DNA of 64,000 bases from the NCBI GenBank assembly GCA_026545225.1, contig CM048852.1, positions 58,907,146 through 58,971,145 of the forward strand. The letters are read 5' to 3'. Numbering within the stretch: position 1 is the stretch's first letter; every line of letters starts with the position of its first letter. Source of the DNA: Cornus controversa. Its lineage: Eukaryota; Streptophyta; Magnoliopsida; Cornales; Cornaceae. The notes under the pieces were generated by a model that made no database searches, had not been told where the DNA came from, and saw nothing but the letters and a program-made list of their open reading frames with translations. The position numbers were made by a program, and so were the translations under genes. Below, piece by piece: positions 50,987 through 64,000 of the stretch.

Positions 50987-53900
50987 TCAAGCACTTGCAC
51001 AGGGCCCAGTGCTAAGCGCATTGTCTAAATCAGCAATCAGGTCATTCACATCTTCAATTCCCACAGAAATACGAACAAGATCTTCAGTTAGACCTCTGGC
51101 CTCGCGCACTGCAGCAGGTATGCTTGCGTGGGACATAAAGCAGGGCATGCTTATGAGAGACTTCACACTCCCTACCAGTAAAGCACAATCAAATAGTGAG
51201 TGTTCAAGTAAAAAAAGCAACTTCATCTTAGCATCATAGAGAAGAATGCATTATCCAAATCGGCCACATGACATTTGTTTAATGGAGTAGAATTCCAACA
51301 TGATATAAGTTCCACTTTCTATTTGCTTCTACTATAAGAAACATTGTTATCTCATCAAACCATTATTCTTGAAATAAACCACAAGCTTAAACCCAACTTG
51401 GGCCTCAACCTTTAAACCACAAGACCACAAATGGCTGGTGGTACACTAGATCCAACTAAAAAGGATACAAAAGCAACAGCAAAAAAATAAAATAAAATCA
51501 AAACACAATGTATAGATTATTCCAATTCCAGGTTGGAACTTGACTAGGAACTCTATAACAAGGAAGTGATCAAGAGAGCTTCACCAGACCAAGAAAAGTA
51601 ATGGATTTCTCTCCGGAACAGATTTTAGGAAAGGGTAGTTCAACTTTATTGGAACTTAAAAACTCTTCTTTTATTTATACCCTCCTCTACATAATTAGGG
51701 AGCCTAACTATTATACTCTCTCTGAATTATAAGGGAACCTGAAATTTTTGCCATTCACGGGAAGTTTTACCAAATGAAACCTGAATTTAAAACTTTGGAA
51801 CTTCAAAGATGTATTATTGATGCAACACAAAATGATATTGGAAAATTACACCATGGCCTGCTTGAAAAGCAACCTATTTTCAGTCAAAAATTAGGTTTGT
51901 ATCCAATTTGCCTCTCCCAGCGCCCTCGATTAAGGGGGACCACACTGGGTAATGGCCGATATCTTTTTACAAATTCTTATCTTGAATGGATTTTGTAACA
52001 AGATGGTAGTTGATGAGATTTTTATTTGTTTATTTTGGGAGATTTTTATAGTACTTTGTAATTTGAGGTAGAAGGGTCCTTGAATTACTGTCAATCCTAA
52101 GCCAGCCCAAACCAAACCCATCTTTCAACCAGATCTTCAGCCCGAACTTGTCAACCAGAACTGAAATATTTGAGCATGAGTAATCTTGATTTGAGGAGCT
52201 CAGATCGAAAGTTGTTGAATAAGGTTTTAGCTAAAGGTTTCATACCTTAAGTTGAACATGGACTGACCCTTCACCCACCCGTGTTACACTCTTATTCCAA
52301 TTTTAGATATAAAGAACTGAATATCTGGCACTTCCATCTGTCATGGAAATGGAAGTTACGTGTTCTGTTTCACATTTTATTTCTTTGATTTCACTAAGAA
52401 ATTTTAGGTGAATCTTGTCATACACTGATAAACCATCTAAGTACTGTTTGAAAGTTAAGCACAAAACAAACTAATTCAAAAACTTTAATCAGCTTTTTCG
52501 GTCCATCCAGTCTGTGATTTTATTATAATGTTGTATTGTACAGAACCATGTCATCAAATTATCTTACTCATCAACATATTTATACATGTGTAAGTATAAT
52601 CATCATACGTCTAGGCTCTAAGAGAGAGTCTTAATCAAATAAAAGATTTCCAGTTCGATGGTAGAGAAAATTTCATCAAACATGCATGAAATTGAGTGGG
52701 AAGAGCAATTACCAAAACTGACAGTTATGCTGAAGTACTTCGTAGTCTCAACAATATGTTTTGAGAGTGCCAATGACCCTGTCAAGAAACTCAGTACAGA
52801 TCCTGCACCCTTTGCCTGCAATATATAAATCATGAGAGCTTTAAAATTGAAAGACCAAAGAGGTAGTTGATTTTGACCATTAATCTTAAAGCTCCATCCA
52901 AATCAGCACCTGAGAATAGTGCAACTTGCGTCCAGGATGACCAGGAAGACCGGCATAATTAACCTTCTTCACCAGCGGATGGGAGGAGAGGAATTCAGCA
53001 ATCTTTTGTGCATTCTCCTGCCAAAAGTGAACGCAAATTACATTGAAAAGTAGCATTCAAAGATCAAATACACCTTTAGAGGAAATTAGTGAAGATCAAC
53101 TACATCATTAACAAGGTTCTACATACTGGACGATACGGACCAACTTGGCCAAGTCTAAATGAACTTGGCTGGAGTTGAGTCCATTATGATCTGATATGTC
53201 ATTGTGAATAAAATTCACTGTTGACTCAATAGAGAATTGGGATGACTTGGCCAAGTTGCTACAGCATCGGCTTGACTCGGTAGAGACTCAAGGCCACTAG
53301 GCCAGGTCGCTCCAATATCAACCTATGTGTGGCAACTCAGCCCAGTTGGTTCTTTAAGCTGGCTGACAAGTTCTACCTTAATTTTCAACTTCTCAATCTA
53401 TAACAGCCCTCTGCTAGCTTTGAACTCAATTGAAACCTTAGATTTGTGAATTAAACCTCAAAAAGCACAGAACTTGGCCTAGATCTTCGATCAAACCACT
53501 CCAACTTTTCAACTAAGCAGTAATTTTTTTGGTTTTAACTTTTGTTCTTTCTTTTCCTTTTCACCCAAATCTGATGTGAAAGTGTCATTTGATGATAAAT
53601 TTATAGATTTTGTACGTAGATCTTGCAATGAATCTCCCAATCTACCAATTTTTTAACTTTCTTCAAAGGGACAAGTGTTTAGCACTCACATTCTCATACA
53701 ATCATGTAAATACTGATTTCTTTGTTTTTAATCTGTTTTATTGGTACTTCTTTAAGTATTTCATAGCAGAAATGAAAATCTTAATATAGATGTGTGGCAA
53801 GAAAAAAAAATATAAATGAACATATTCATGGGATAGTGAATTAGCATCTATTGGACATAAGCAAAGGCCAATAACTGTACGGATTTGAAAAAAGTGCCTT

Positions 53901-56900
53901 AATAATGCTAGGGAAAGAAGAAGGCCAAAACTAATATTAGTTGAGATAGTCATGAAAGATGTGACAATATCTAGTTTAACTAAAGTTATGGCTTTAAATA
54001 CAGCAGAAAAGCATAACATGATTCATGTAACTGACACCAATTCCCCAAATAGTTGGGAAAAAAAGGTTTTATTAAGTTGATTTTATTAACATCATCTTAT
54101 GTTTCATTTTACAACCACAAAAGTATATTAACTAAATTGAATAAATTAACCCATACACATGTCATCCTCGTATAACTGCTTATTCTTTTAGACAAAACTT
54201 TACACAAAATTCGTTTAGTATGCAGTGATTTATGAATTGTCTGGGTTTCAGTCTATAGTAGCTAAATAAATGAATAAAGGCAAATAATATGACAACCACT
54301 GATACTACTATTATAAATATGTGAGTCCTTACATGTCCATTAGCTGTAGCCTTCTATAATTATTTTACCAGCTTAACAAAACGAACAACGTTTTTTGCAT
54401 GCTATATTGGCCAATTGAAGTTGAGACATATAGATTGATGCCTCAACAGTTGGACACTTCAGGAAACCAACCATCACCATGTTTTGATTGCATGGACAAG
54501 AATATCACAGAAATACCAGTGATATGTGTTAATGCAAAGCCCAAAAGAACAATACAAACATTCAACTAAACAAGGTTTTGGTAGTAGCACCTGTTGCTTC
54601 TCAACACGTAAGGCCATGGTCTTAATGCCTCGCAAACAGAGCCAACAGTCAAATGGAGCTAACCCAGAGCCTTCGGCATTTTGCAAGAAATACAAGTCTT
54701 TTGCCAAGCTGATGAGCAAAAGAAATGCAATAAAAAATATTAATTATAAATGATATGATTCCACACGAACAGAAAGAAGGTATTGCAGTAGGTGTCCTAA
54801 CTTTGAACCCTACATGTATGTAAAAAATATGTGACTGTGTGGGCCCATGATTATTGAAATTCTTTACAATAATACTTGTTTGGAAATCCACTTTGTCCGA
54901 AGTGCACCAATAAGTCATTAAGAACAGAGCAAATAGGAAAACGAACCTGTTGGCATAAAATGCCAACCATTCAAAATCAATGTAAAATTTAAGCAACATC
55001 AAAAATTCGTTAGACAAAATAATATGCATTCACAGTTTTCTTTGCATTCGAAAAGTCAATCTTGTAGTAGTGGTTATATTAATTATTACTATTACTCAAA
55101 ACATTTATTTATTATATTATTGCTATTACTGTATTGTTGCTGATTGTGATGATGAGGATAACATGAAATTGGTAATGACATCTCCAGAAACAGAAGTGTC
55201 ATATGGAAACTCATGGTTAGTAGTGGCTGATGCATTATGTGCTATATTGAACAAATGGAAACATTGTCTTCAAAAGACGTACTACCTTTCCCCTTTCACA
55301 GCAAGCACACCTGCCATGATGTCACTATGTCCAGCTATAAATTTTGTAGCAGAGTGCATCACAATGTCTGAAAAAGAGATGGACTAGTCAAAAATAACTA
55401 CAACAATTGAACGAGAAAACTGCAGAATTTGTAACATCTCAAATCTACATCACCATGGACTTTGTTTATACCTGCTCCAAGTTCCAAAGGTTGAGACAAT
55501 ACAGGAGACATAATGCTGTTATCCACCAACATAAGAGCACCATGAGCATGAGCCATCTCTGCTACTTTCTGAAATGGAGGTAAGCATGAAAAAGAATATT
55601 CTGAAAAAAATAAATTAACACCTTCCTACAAAAGTAATAATTTCATTGGGAAAATATATATACATCAAGGGACATCCAATTAAATAAAGATCAAGGAACA
55701 TTTTCCCTCTTTCCTTGTACATTAAATCTATAATGATTCAAAGCATTATCATAATGACACAAATGCACAAACAAACACAAAGGGGAGAGAGAGAGTTGTA
55801 AAAACAAAAACAAAAATTACAAAGGTCAATCTCAAGTGAAAAATAATTATACCGATATTGGAACTGAAAGTGATAAATGCACAACCCCCTTCAAGGGCAT
55901 CTTACTAATGGTGTGCACAACCAGGATAGAAGGAGAAAGGACAGAAAATGATCTTGTGGAAAGTCTCTAGCCTTCTACAGCAACTAAAAAGAGGCTCTAG
56001 ACCTCTACAAAACTAAAAAGACCTGTCAACAAAAAAAAAAAAAAATGTGGCCAAAGAGATGAATCTAGAAATCCAATTCCTTCCACTTATCGCCAAAGAA
56101 ATAGGATCCTTTATGTACAACAAGAATTCGCAGAGAATTAGCAGTAATCCAAATGTCTACTTTGCATACAACACCCAGTAATCTACTTTAAGGTGAGTCC
56201 ATACATTTAATTGCTAACGTAAATGCATCCAAAATCAACCTCCTGAAAGAGTCCTCTGTGTCTGAATCCAGCCTACCCACACAACCAACACCTCGACAGT
56301 AACTTACAGCCAAATAATAGCCCTAAAATATTTCAAGTCTGTTTCCTCTCCTTTCCTTGCACTAACTCAATCAAGGACATCTTGTCCAACACTTATCATA
56401 GTTTCTCATTTTCGTTAAAGAAGCTTGGTTCATATCTACAGGTAAATAAGTGTGTGTGTGTGTGTGTATGTGCGTGCATTTATGCATGTATGTAGATGTG
56501 CAATATAACAAAACTTCAATACCATCAAAACTTTGAGAAATGTCCATGGCTCCAATAAAGAAGCATTAACTAACATTAGAGCACGCAAAAATGCTTGCTA
56601 CAGATCACCTTGATTCTAGAGAAATTGGGCACTGTAAAATGTCAATATGTTTACTTATCAATGAACATGAATGAAAACCACAAGCAGACAATTTGGATGT
56701 AACAATAATATAGCAGTAGTACAGATTAAGAATCCATGAAAATACATGCAGGGGTTAAAATATCAAGGTAGGACGAATAATCAAAGACCCACAAGGCTGA
56801 CCAAGTTACATCATGAATACATCTGATGGGTTAAAGCCAATTACAAATAATAAACTGGCGAGTCTCAAGAAACAAAGAAGAGACTAAACACGCCCAGCAA

Positions 56901-59900
56901 TTGTTCGTGAGAGAGAGAGAGAGAGAGAATAGAAAATCAAAACAAAGTTGGGAAGGGACGCGATACAGTGAATTCTGCCATAACAGAAATATACATTTCC
57001 ACTCCAGGCAAAAGAAAACAACTATGACTGTAATAAGGATGCTGAAATTAGCAATGCATTTCTACTAAATGTATTTAAGGATAAGCTGGTTATTAACTTC
57101 CACAAAGTTGACAAATTCCGAGCAATGGCTAGTAGGGACTATTTCCATACATGAAGCGAAAAATATTTACTCATTAAAAAAGAAAATATATGTAATCCAT
57201 AAACTTTTGTAATGCGTGGGTGCTTATCAAGGATTATTTAGTGTTGTTTAACAACCCAATTCATCACTTAATTCTGAATGGATTAAGTGTTTATCTAATT
57301 AAGAACGTTTGATAATGCATTTTGGATATCACAAAAAAATTAAGTGCCACTTAAAATGAGGTAAAATTTTAAGTGACAGGAACTTCACTTAGCACTGAAT
57401 GCTGAACACTTCAGATCCAAAAAAGTATCAAGAAAATTCTCAATTTACAATTACCGCTTAAAACCTCAGCACTTAAATTCAGCTATTTAAATTTTCAGTA
57501 CTTAATTTGCAGTTTTATCAAACAGCACCTTATTCCTTGCATGCATTTTAATTTTCAGTTTTATCAAACAACACCTTATTTATAACATGCATAAGAAGCT
57601 TCATGCCATGAACACAGAACTTCCTGCCACCCTATATGTGTGCTTTTAAAAATAATGTCAATTTACATCCCATAGCTGTTATAAATATAACGTTGTGGTT
57701 TTAAATCAAATTAGCTTACACGGATATCAGAAATTTGTTGGCGTGGGTTAGTTGGACTCTCCAGCCACACAAGCTTTGTCCAGGGACCAATTGCAGATGC
57801 AACCTCATCTAAGTCTGTTGTATTCACTCGCCTGTACATTGTAAACAAAATTATCTCAGTTTTACTTGCAACAAAATTTAAATCAATAGAAGACACTAAT
57901 TTCTGTATCACTATTTAGTAAACAAAAAAGAACCAATACTAACTTAACCACAATTCCTTTCTTTGGAATTACTTGGGACAGCAATCGATCAGAGCCACCA
58001 TATATGTCATCTCCAGCAACAATTTCCTCACCTGTTATGACACCTTACCAATTAATGTAAAACATAAAATACAGTTTATAGAACTGGCTACTGGCAATCA
58101 ATAAAGAAGGCAAAGAAAAATTTTCTACAGATAATGTAGAGCAAAATCTGAAAAAAATATAAATAATGAACTGGGCAAGGACTTCACAGCCTCAATCAAC
58201 CATAGTCCAGCTCATATGCAAGTTTGCTACAGAATATACCCCATCCAGGAGATTGGGGTACGGCACCTATGATTTTTTTCCCTGGAATCCGGACAGCTTG
58301 AACCAAAGACAATAAAACACAGTACAACTACACACATGAATACATAAATGTTTGCGTGTATGTGTGTATAATGAAGAGAAAGGGAGTAAAAAGGCACCAG
58401 TTCCAACAAGATGAGAGACAGCAGCCAATGCAGCCATTCCACTAGTAAAACAAAATGCTCGATCTGCCTTATCAAGCTTTGCCAGCAGGCTGAGAATATG
58501 CAAGGAGAATAATGTTTACAGGAGGAAGTACAGAGCAAAGCTGTTCACAAATAAAAATAAACCAACTGAATTAGGCACTAATACAAGAAAAATCAGACCT
58601 TTCCAGCACGTCACGAGTAGGATTCCCACTTCTAGTATAATCATAAGGGCCATTTTGAGTGGCCGAAGGCTGCAGAACAGAATATGAAAAGACATGAAAT
58701 GATAATGCAAAAGTTAGGATGTCACAAAAGTGAGACGCCAAACTAAATAACTACATGCATGTAGGTGATGCATAAAATTAAGCATGTACCATAAGCAAGA
58801 ACCCTAACTATATCACTACATGACATAGCTTACATACATATATAAGCCATATATCATGTGACACATAATTATCCCACAAAAGACAAAAAAAATAAGAATT
58901 AATTGAAAGACCTCTCTCTCTCTCTCTCTCTCATAAGCAAGCCCCCCTAACTATATCACCACATGAGATAGCTTATATATATACATATAAGCCATATATC
59001 TTGTGACACATAATTATCCCGCAAAAGACACAAAAAAGTTTATCTGACTCAGGAACATCAACTACAAGCCAGTTTTAAATAGGAGCTTGTCAACTCGATA
59101 TTCTGACAAATCCATGTATACATTTATCAAAGATGGGACACATGGGATACATCGAGTTTGAAGTTTAGCAATACTTCACAAATTGAAATGGATCAAGTCA
59201 CACGAAAACGTCCTCTCTTACTAATAACCTCGATGATAGCTTAGCCCACAGTCATGGCGCAAATGCTTTTTCTTTCTTGTTAACCTCTTCTCCTACGAAT
59301 AAGTCTCAATTGCAGCGATAGACCGGTGTCCTGGGGTTGTCCACTTTTTCTCTCAATGGCCTCTTCTCCTACGGATAAACCTCGACAACAGGCTAAGTCT
59401 GGAATTGTGGGGTTGACGTCCATTCTCAAGGCCCTTGAAGGTTCAACAAGTCTCAAGGATGACTCAAAGGCGCCAACTCAATCCCCTGAATTGGGAGCAA
59501 GGTTCAGGAAAGATTCCTATGGGTTAGCAGGATGCCAGTGACAAGTGGTCGAGTGGCTGGAGTTCATTGATATGACCTCATTGACCCTCTAGAGAAGCAT
59601 TTTTCCCACCAAGAACCCTAGCCATCTTAGCACATTTTATGTTGCACAAGCTTTAACCTAACCAAAGTAAATGCGCACTCTCCCAAGCTGAATGATCGGG
59701 AATGCAAAAGCAACCCTATGACCAGCATGTGTGTCTGAAATAATCTGATCCCATTGGATTGCCAACAATTCATTCAACTTATACCCAACGTTCCTCGTTT
59801 GTCCTAATGTCTTTACCCACTAAGGACCCCCTATATAAACACAAAGAATGAGGGGTCCCTTGTGAACTCCCAACTATCAGTGTATTAACTCTAACTGAAA

Positions 59901-61152
59901 ATCACTCTGCCTTAATGCGAGGAAAATATCCTTTCTCACACCTGTAATTACTTAGCTTTAAGGGAGGATTTACTGCCTTATATATTGCCATCTCTCTCTC
60001 TCTCTCTAAGTTCCTGTATGCCTGAGTTTCCATTTGGACATGCTCCCCCTGGGATTTGTCATCGCCCCCTCGTCTGATGTGTTACCCTAGAACATTTGAC
60101 CAATCTACAAATATACTAACATATATACCTTGCAATCTTACGTTCAGTGCCTACATTTAGTTTTTGCATTTGTATAGTTAAAAAGTTAACATATATCACA
60201 ATCATCAATGTTAGAGTATGTAAAAGAGGTATATAAACTTACCTGCTTGAACGTGGCTGTTTGATATAAAGGCGTACTCAAAGCATAATAAGGATCAAAC
60301 TTGTTCTCAAAATTCATCAACATTGTCGAAACACTTGGCTCCTTAACCTCAATTTCTGCAATGAATTAACCATATTAACACACATAATTACAAATAAGAG
60401 CCTAGTAATTCAATATCATTCCCAAAGTAACAAACCATCCACACATTCAGCAACACTGTCAACCAAAGCCGAAGCAGTCACATCCATCTCTTTGTCTCTA
60501 GAGCAGTTCAATTCAAAGTTTTTAGCAAATAATGACTGACTCCCCTTGGTAATCACTGTGTTTCTGCACCCAAAACTCGCTGGGAAAATCCCAGTCATAG
60601 AACCCTAAAAATTAATAAAATTCAATCAGAAACAAATATTAACACAAAGTTTGGTAGCTGAAAAAACGGAAGAAAATAGAAGCGAAGAGAAAAGAAAAAC
60701 ATCGAATGTTTCCAGAACAAATCCTAACCCCCCAAAAACATACGGAAATAACAGAGAAAAAAGCAAGAAAATCAATATGTTGTTTCTTACTGTTTCGGCT
60801 TTCCCAGAACAAGAAAAACCAACAAAGAAAAAGGGGTGAAAACCCAAAGACGCCAAGTAGTTGTATCAGGCTCAATTAAGTGTGAAGCTTATCATTTTCA
60901 CATTGTATCACAAAACAAAAACAAAAAACATAAATCATTTCCCCAGATATTCCCATATTTTAATTTTTGAAAAAATACTAAAGCTACAATTTTTTTTCCC
61001 TTTCCTTCGAACATTGTATCAGAAGACAAATAAAAATCACAATTATATATATATATATATATATAGACGCATGGAGTATATGTACTTACATGGTCGCTGA
61101 GATCAGTTGGAATAGAACTAAAGAATGACCTGAGAGATGGAGAAGAAGCCAT
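50987..61152 (-). CDS. CBL: Cystathionine beta-lyase, chloroplast type, 13 exons
   Basis: Minus-strand exons are 61152-61090, 60604-60436, 60355-60243, 58669-58599, 58489-58398, 58031-57944, 57831-57720, 55568-55472, 55367-55286, 54708-54591, 53017-52910, 52815-52713 and 51171-50987. All borders are GT-AG and phases fit, giving 466 residues, the normal plant length. The Ser-rich start ([15 protein letters not shown]) fits a plastid transit peptide. Fold-type I PLP enzyme motifs are [30 protein letters not shown] and [12 protein letters not shown], with Lys about 277 forming the Schiff base. The C-terminus has [16 protein letters not shown]. It cleaves cystathionine to homocysteine, pyruvate and ammonia in methionine synthesis. 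SGHSD-type context and plant length favour CBL over cystathionine gamma-synthase. It appears intact despite insertions in several introns. Confidence 0.96.
51172..52712. other. CBL intron 12 (1.54 kb)
   Basis: Non-coding by my reading. A distinct block at about 51360-52140 differs in composition from the intron ends and may be an insertion, but no terminal repeats were found. Confidence 0.45.
53018..54590. other. CBL intron 10 (1.57 kb)
   Basis: It is intronic without a coding frame. The part at 53130-53350 is richer in GC, with repeated ACTTGGCCAAGT and GACTCAAT/GACTCGGT motifs, suggesting an old inserted sequence. Confidence 0.55.
57236..57532. mobile_element. MITE in CBL intron 7
   Basis: The left end AGTGTTGTTTAACAAC..AATTCATCACTTAATTCTGA and the reversed right end GGTGCTGTTTGATAAAACTG..AATTAAGTACTGA are similar inverted ends with repeated TTAAGTG/CACTTAA motifs, a common plant MITE style. 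A partial copy of the right end (TTTTATCAAACAACACCTTATT) recurs at 57557-57578. The target duplication is unclear. Confidence 0.65.
58791..59037. repeat. Direct duplication of about 100 bp in CBL intron 3
   Basis: ATAAGCAAG..CCCTAACTATATCAC.. through GTGACACATAATTATCCC(A/G)CAAAAGACA occurs at 58791-58892 and again at 58933-59037, separated by a (CT)n run. Confidence 0.88.
59200..60110. mobile_element. LTR-like insertion in CBL intron 3
   Basis: The segment has a base composition unlike the intron around it. It includes a 71-codon open frame (59326-59541), then a TATA-like CTATATAAACACAAAGAATG followed by a leader-like stretch, as in retrotransposon LTRs. No gag/pol domain was recognised and the ends are not defined. 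The whole lies between exons 3 and 4 and must be spliced out. Confidence 0.45.
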
Positions 61153-61228
61153 TGCTATAGAGCGGTGGTGAGAGGGGCTATGCAGAGGTGAGAGAGAAAT
61201 CGCCGTCGAAGTTGAATATATCAGGCCG

Positions 61229-61236
61229 TATATATA
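61229..61236 (-). promoter_or_regulatory. TATA box of the CBL gene
   Basis: TATATATA lies about 77-84 bases upstream of the start codon on the minus strand, leaving a short 5' UTR of about 50 nt. A GA microsatellite (61258-61271) follows further upstream. Confidence 0.6.
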
Positions 61237-61279
61237 GAATTATGGTGCGAAAATTAAGAGAGAGAGAGAGTGTTGGCGG

Positions 61280-64000
61280 AATGGATTTGTTAGATTATCT
61301 CTCTACAGGTCACTTGACTGTTTCACTCAACGCACGTGTGATTTGTGTCACAAACAAATTAAGTTGTTTATTACTGTATTTATGATAAATAAATACATAC
61401 AAATATACAATACTCGTTTACACTAAGTTTTTTTTTTTTTGTTTAGATAACTCATTTACACATTAAAGTTGTTTGGACTTTGGAATAACATTTATAACTC
61501 AAAATTTAACAAACATAAATTTATGGTTTGAGAGTTACAATTTAATTAGCAACACAGGTTTAGAGTTAAAGTAATTTAAATTTGAGATGGTTCAAATTTT
61601 CACTTATTTCATGAAAATTTCAAAAAGTTGAATAAGTTTAAATTGTAGTCAACTCTAATTATTTTTAAATTATTTATATTTTATATAAAAAAATCAATTA
61701 ATAGGTAAAGTACTTGTAAGGATTAGAGGAAAAAACTAAAAGATATATTCAAAAGTATGTATAAATTTGTATGAGTTGCACATTAGTAACTATACGCAAT
61801 GCATACTACGTATGTTCAAAATTTTGTACAAGTCAGACTAGATAAATATCTCAATTCATTTACCATCATATTTAAATTAAATTGATAAAGCATTAAAATG
61901 ATTAATTTGTAAACTACAACTTACAAATCATGAACTTTATAATTTATTAAACCTACACTCCTGAAAAAAATATTATATTAATAAATTAAAATCCCGGGTA
62001 TGTGGAGTTTTTTTAAAAAAGAAAGAAAATTCAGAGAGACTAAGAACTAACAAAACTATTATATATATATATATATTTACGCTGTCAAGAATAATCAATA
62101 TAAACTTCACTATTGCACCAAAAAAGAGCCATATTTCTGATTATTAAATAAATCCAATATTAGCAATCTATTTACCCTTTTCACCAAACAAACAAAATAA
62201 AGTGCTATTCCTTTTCTCTTCTCTTCCATCTAACCAAACAAAAAAAGAAAAAATATCATCTCTTTTTTGGAAATGCCTCATCATTCATCCATTCGTTTAT
62301 CACTTCCATCCAATTTTGCTTCAGTCCTGCCAAAAGGAGCATAATGTTATATCGCTGATCATTGCCCCAAATCCAATGGCATCCCTGCTGGAATTCAATC
62401 AAATGACCGTATCCCTTTTCTCCAATTAATATATATATATATATATATAACAACAATAGTGGTAATAAATAAACCGAAAATGTTTTAAAATAAAGTATAG
62501 ACGTGGCGTTTGTCAATATAAATCCTGTGAGCCTAACTTGGTCTGCTGTAATTCATCGATTCAAAAGATAAAATGAACAAAATACTTCAGTACAATAGCT
62601 ATATTGCATTAGAATCATTTTGAGTTCAGCTCAGACATGCAATCACATAGACACATACAAACCTTAAAAAAGGTAAACACATACTACAATCATTTACAAT
62701 TCTTTCTCTATGTGTTTAATTGCAGAATCCAAATGTTCCATATAAAATAAAGCCGTGCAAATTCATGTTTTTCCCTTCAGAGCCGGTGTTTAATAAATTT
62801 TACAATAATGTTGTGGAACATCGAAGATGATCATATCTTTACATTTCATACCACAGGCACAACAACAGGGACTCATCAACTCTGTCTATCATAACCAAGC
62901 TCAGTTTGAGTCTAAGTTTCCTATGCTATGATCTCCCAAACCTACAAAAATGAAGACTCAATTCCAAGAACTCGTGAAATATATTATAAGCCACAACTTA
63001 CAAAAATAGAGAAAAAAACCATATTGAGGATGAGATTTTTCATTTAGAAAAGGATTCAAAATTACATCAAACATTACATTCACTTGCACCTCAATTACAA
63101 AGAATGCTTCACTTCCACAGACAAGAAAGAAACCAGAGTCAGTCAAAATACTTGTCTTCTTTCTACCTGCATGATCATAAAAATCTCACATTTTTCAGCT
63201 TGATGAGTAATATAGGGCTCAATCAGTTACAATCATGACAAAGTGAGTCATTTTGCTCTGGTAACTGTAAAAGGAGAAGGACAAACTACTTGGGGTTTAC
63301 ATTATTATCTAACAGTGATGTTCCATGTACATGAATAGGGTGTTCATTTTGAAGGAAGCCAATTCCGGACAACGAATATATTTTCCTTATCTTGTCATAT
63401 TCGGTGTTTAACAAATTTTTTTTTTAAAGAAATTAGTAGAGGTCGTTTCCACCAATAATGATTACCCTGAAAGATGTGTACTATCGTTTTGTAAGTCCTA
63501 GAAATCACTGTTTTCCTGTTACTTTTTCCAAGCAAATGATTTTGTCCACCATAACAACTGAAGCTAGGGTATTTTTTTAAGCATTCAGGAAGCATATGGA
63601 TTATCCATTGTAATGTATCCTTGGTGCAAATACAATGCTTTAGAAATTTTATTGTAATATATTTTTGGTTGTGATTAATTATTTAAAACTTTAGATGCAA
63701 TAAAAAATCCACATTATATGGTTTATATCGATATTTTATATCATTATAGGCTAGGAAGGGCACATGGACAGTACACTCCTAATTCAATTCAAGCTGGAGA
63801 CAAAAACTTGAAATTATTCAAAAATAGAAGATTAGCATTTGATTCTAGTACTAAACACTGGCCATGATATATGGATGCAATTTCCATTACATATAGACAC
63901 ATTGCAGTAGCCCGTGTATCTTTGAGTTGGGCCCCAAGATGAATATTTGTCATGCCAGAGACATCATTCAAATGGCCTAAGGAACTTCGTTTGCCTTTTT
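61280..64000. other. Right-end intergenic region
   Basis: No gene, RNA or element end was recognised. TA microsatellites lie at 62058-62077 and 62429-62449. The less AT-rich part at 62620-64000 could be the 3' UTR of a gene entering from the right on the minus strand, but no coding exon supports this. Confidence 0.55.

Noticed and set aside
55070-55387. 105-residue plus-strand frame
   Set aside because: It is antisense to CBL exon 9, whose minus-strand reading contains the PLP lysine motif, so it is a shadow.
63395-63971. Possible coding exons near the right edge
   Set aside because: The short minus-strand frames show no recognisable domain and no supporting splice sites; a 3' UTR is equally likely.

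Overview
This window is nuclear DNA from a flowering plant, most likely a eudicot. The signs are spliced genes with plant GT-AG introns, a plant-type U6 snRNA gene with its upstream sequence element, a cytokinin type-A response regulator, a chloroplast-type cystathionine beta-lyase, and a very AT-rich intergenic space filled with plant mobile elements (Helitron, Tourist/PIF-like, MULE-like, LINE and Copia LTR remnants). The species cannot be named from the sequence.

Left part (1-10 kb), all on the minus strand. The 5' half of a TFIIIC subunit gene (TPR protein, GTF3C3/Tfc4 family) runs off the left edge. Its start codon is at 1700, and a probable 5'-UTR intron of about 2.8 kb carries a Copia-type solo LTR. 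Just upstream is a complete U6 snRNA gene (4919-5020) with TATA box and USE. So a Pol III gene sits beside a gene for a Pol III transcription factor. A three-exon strictosidine synthase-like gene follows (6123-9880).

Middle part (10-46 kb). No intact protein gene was found over about 36 kb. The region holds a degenerate array of about 60 bp units, several tandem duplications, paired MITE copies with clear target-site duplications, nested elements, a 530 bp foldback element and a G-rich minisatellite inside a MITE. Its centrepiece is a probable 4.2 kb Helitron (22518-26729) carrying a decayed RPA1-like (single-strand DNA-binding) gene that was itself interrupted by a Tourist-like MITE.

Right part. 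A five-exon type-A response regulator (46878-48341, plus strand, ARR8/ARR9-like) acts in cytokinin two-component signalling. A 13-exon cystathionine beta-lyase gene (50987-61152, minus strand) acts in plastid methionine synthesis; its long introns contain MITE and LTR-like insertions. From 61.2 to 64 kb no gene was recognised.

The genes have no evident shared pathway. Nothing here amounts to a wholly new system. The best leads are the Helitron/RPA/MITE nest, the U6-TFIIIC neighbourhood, and several apparently undescribed repeat families with precise ends.
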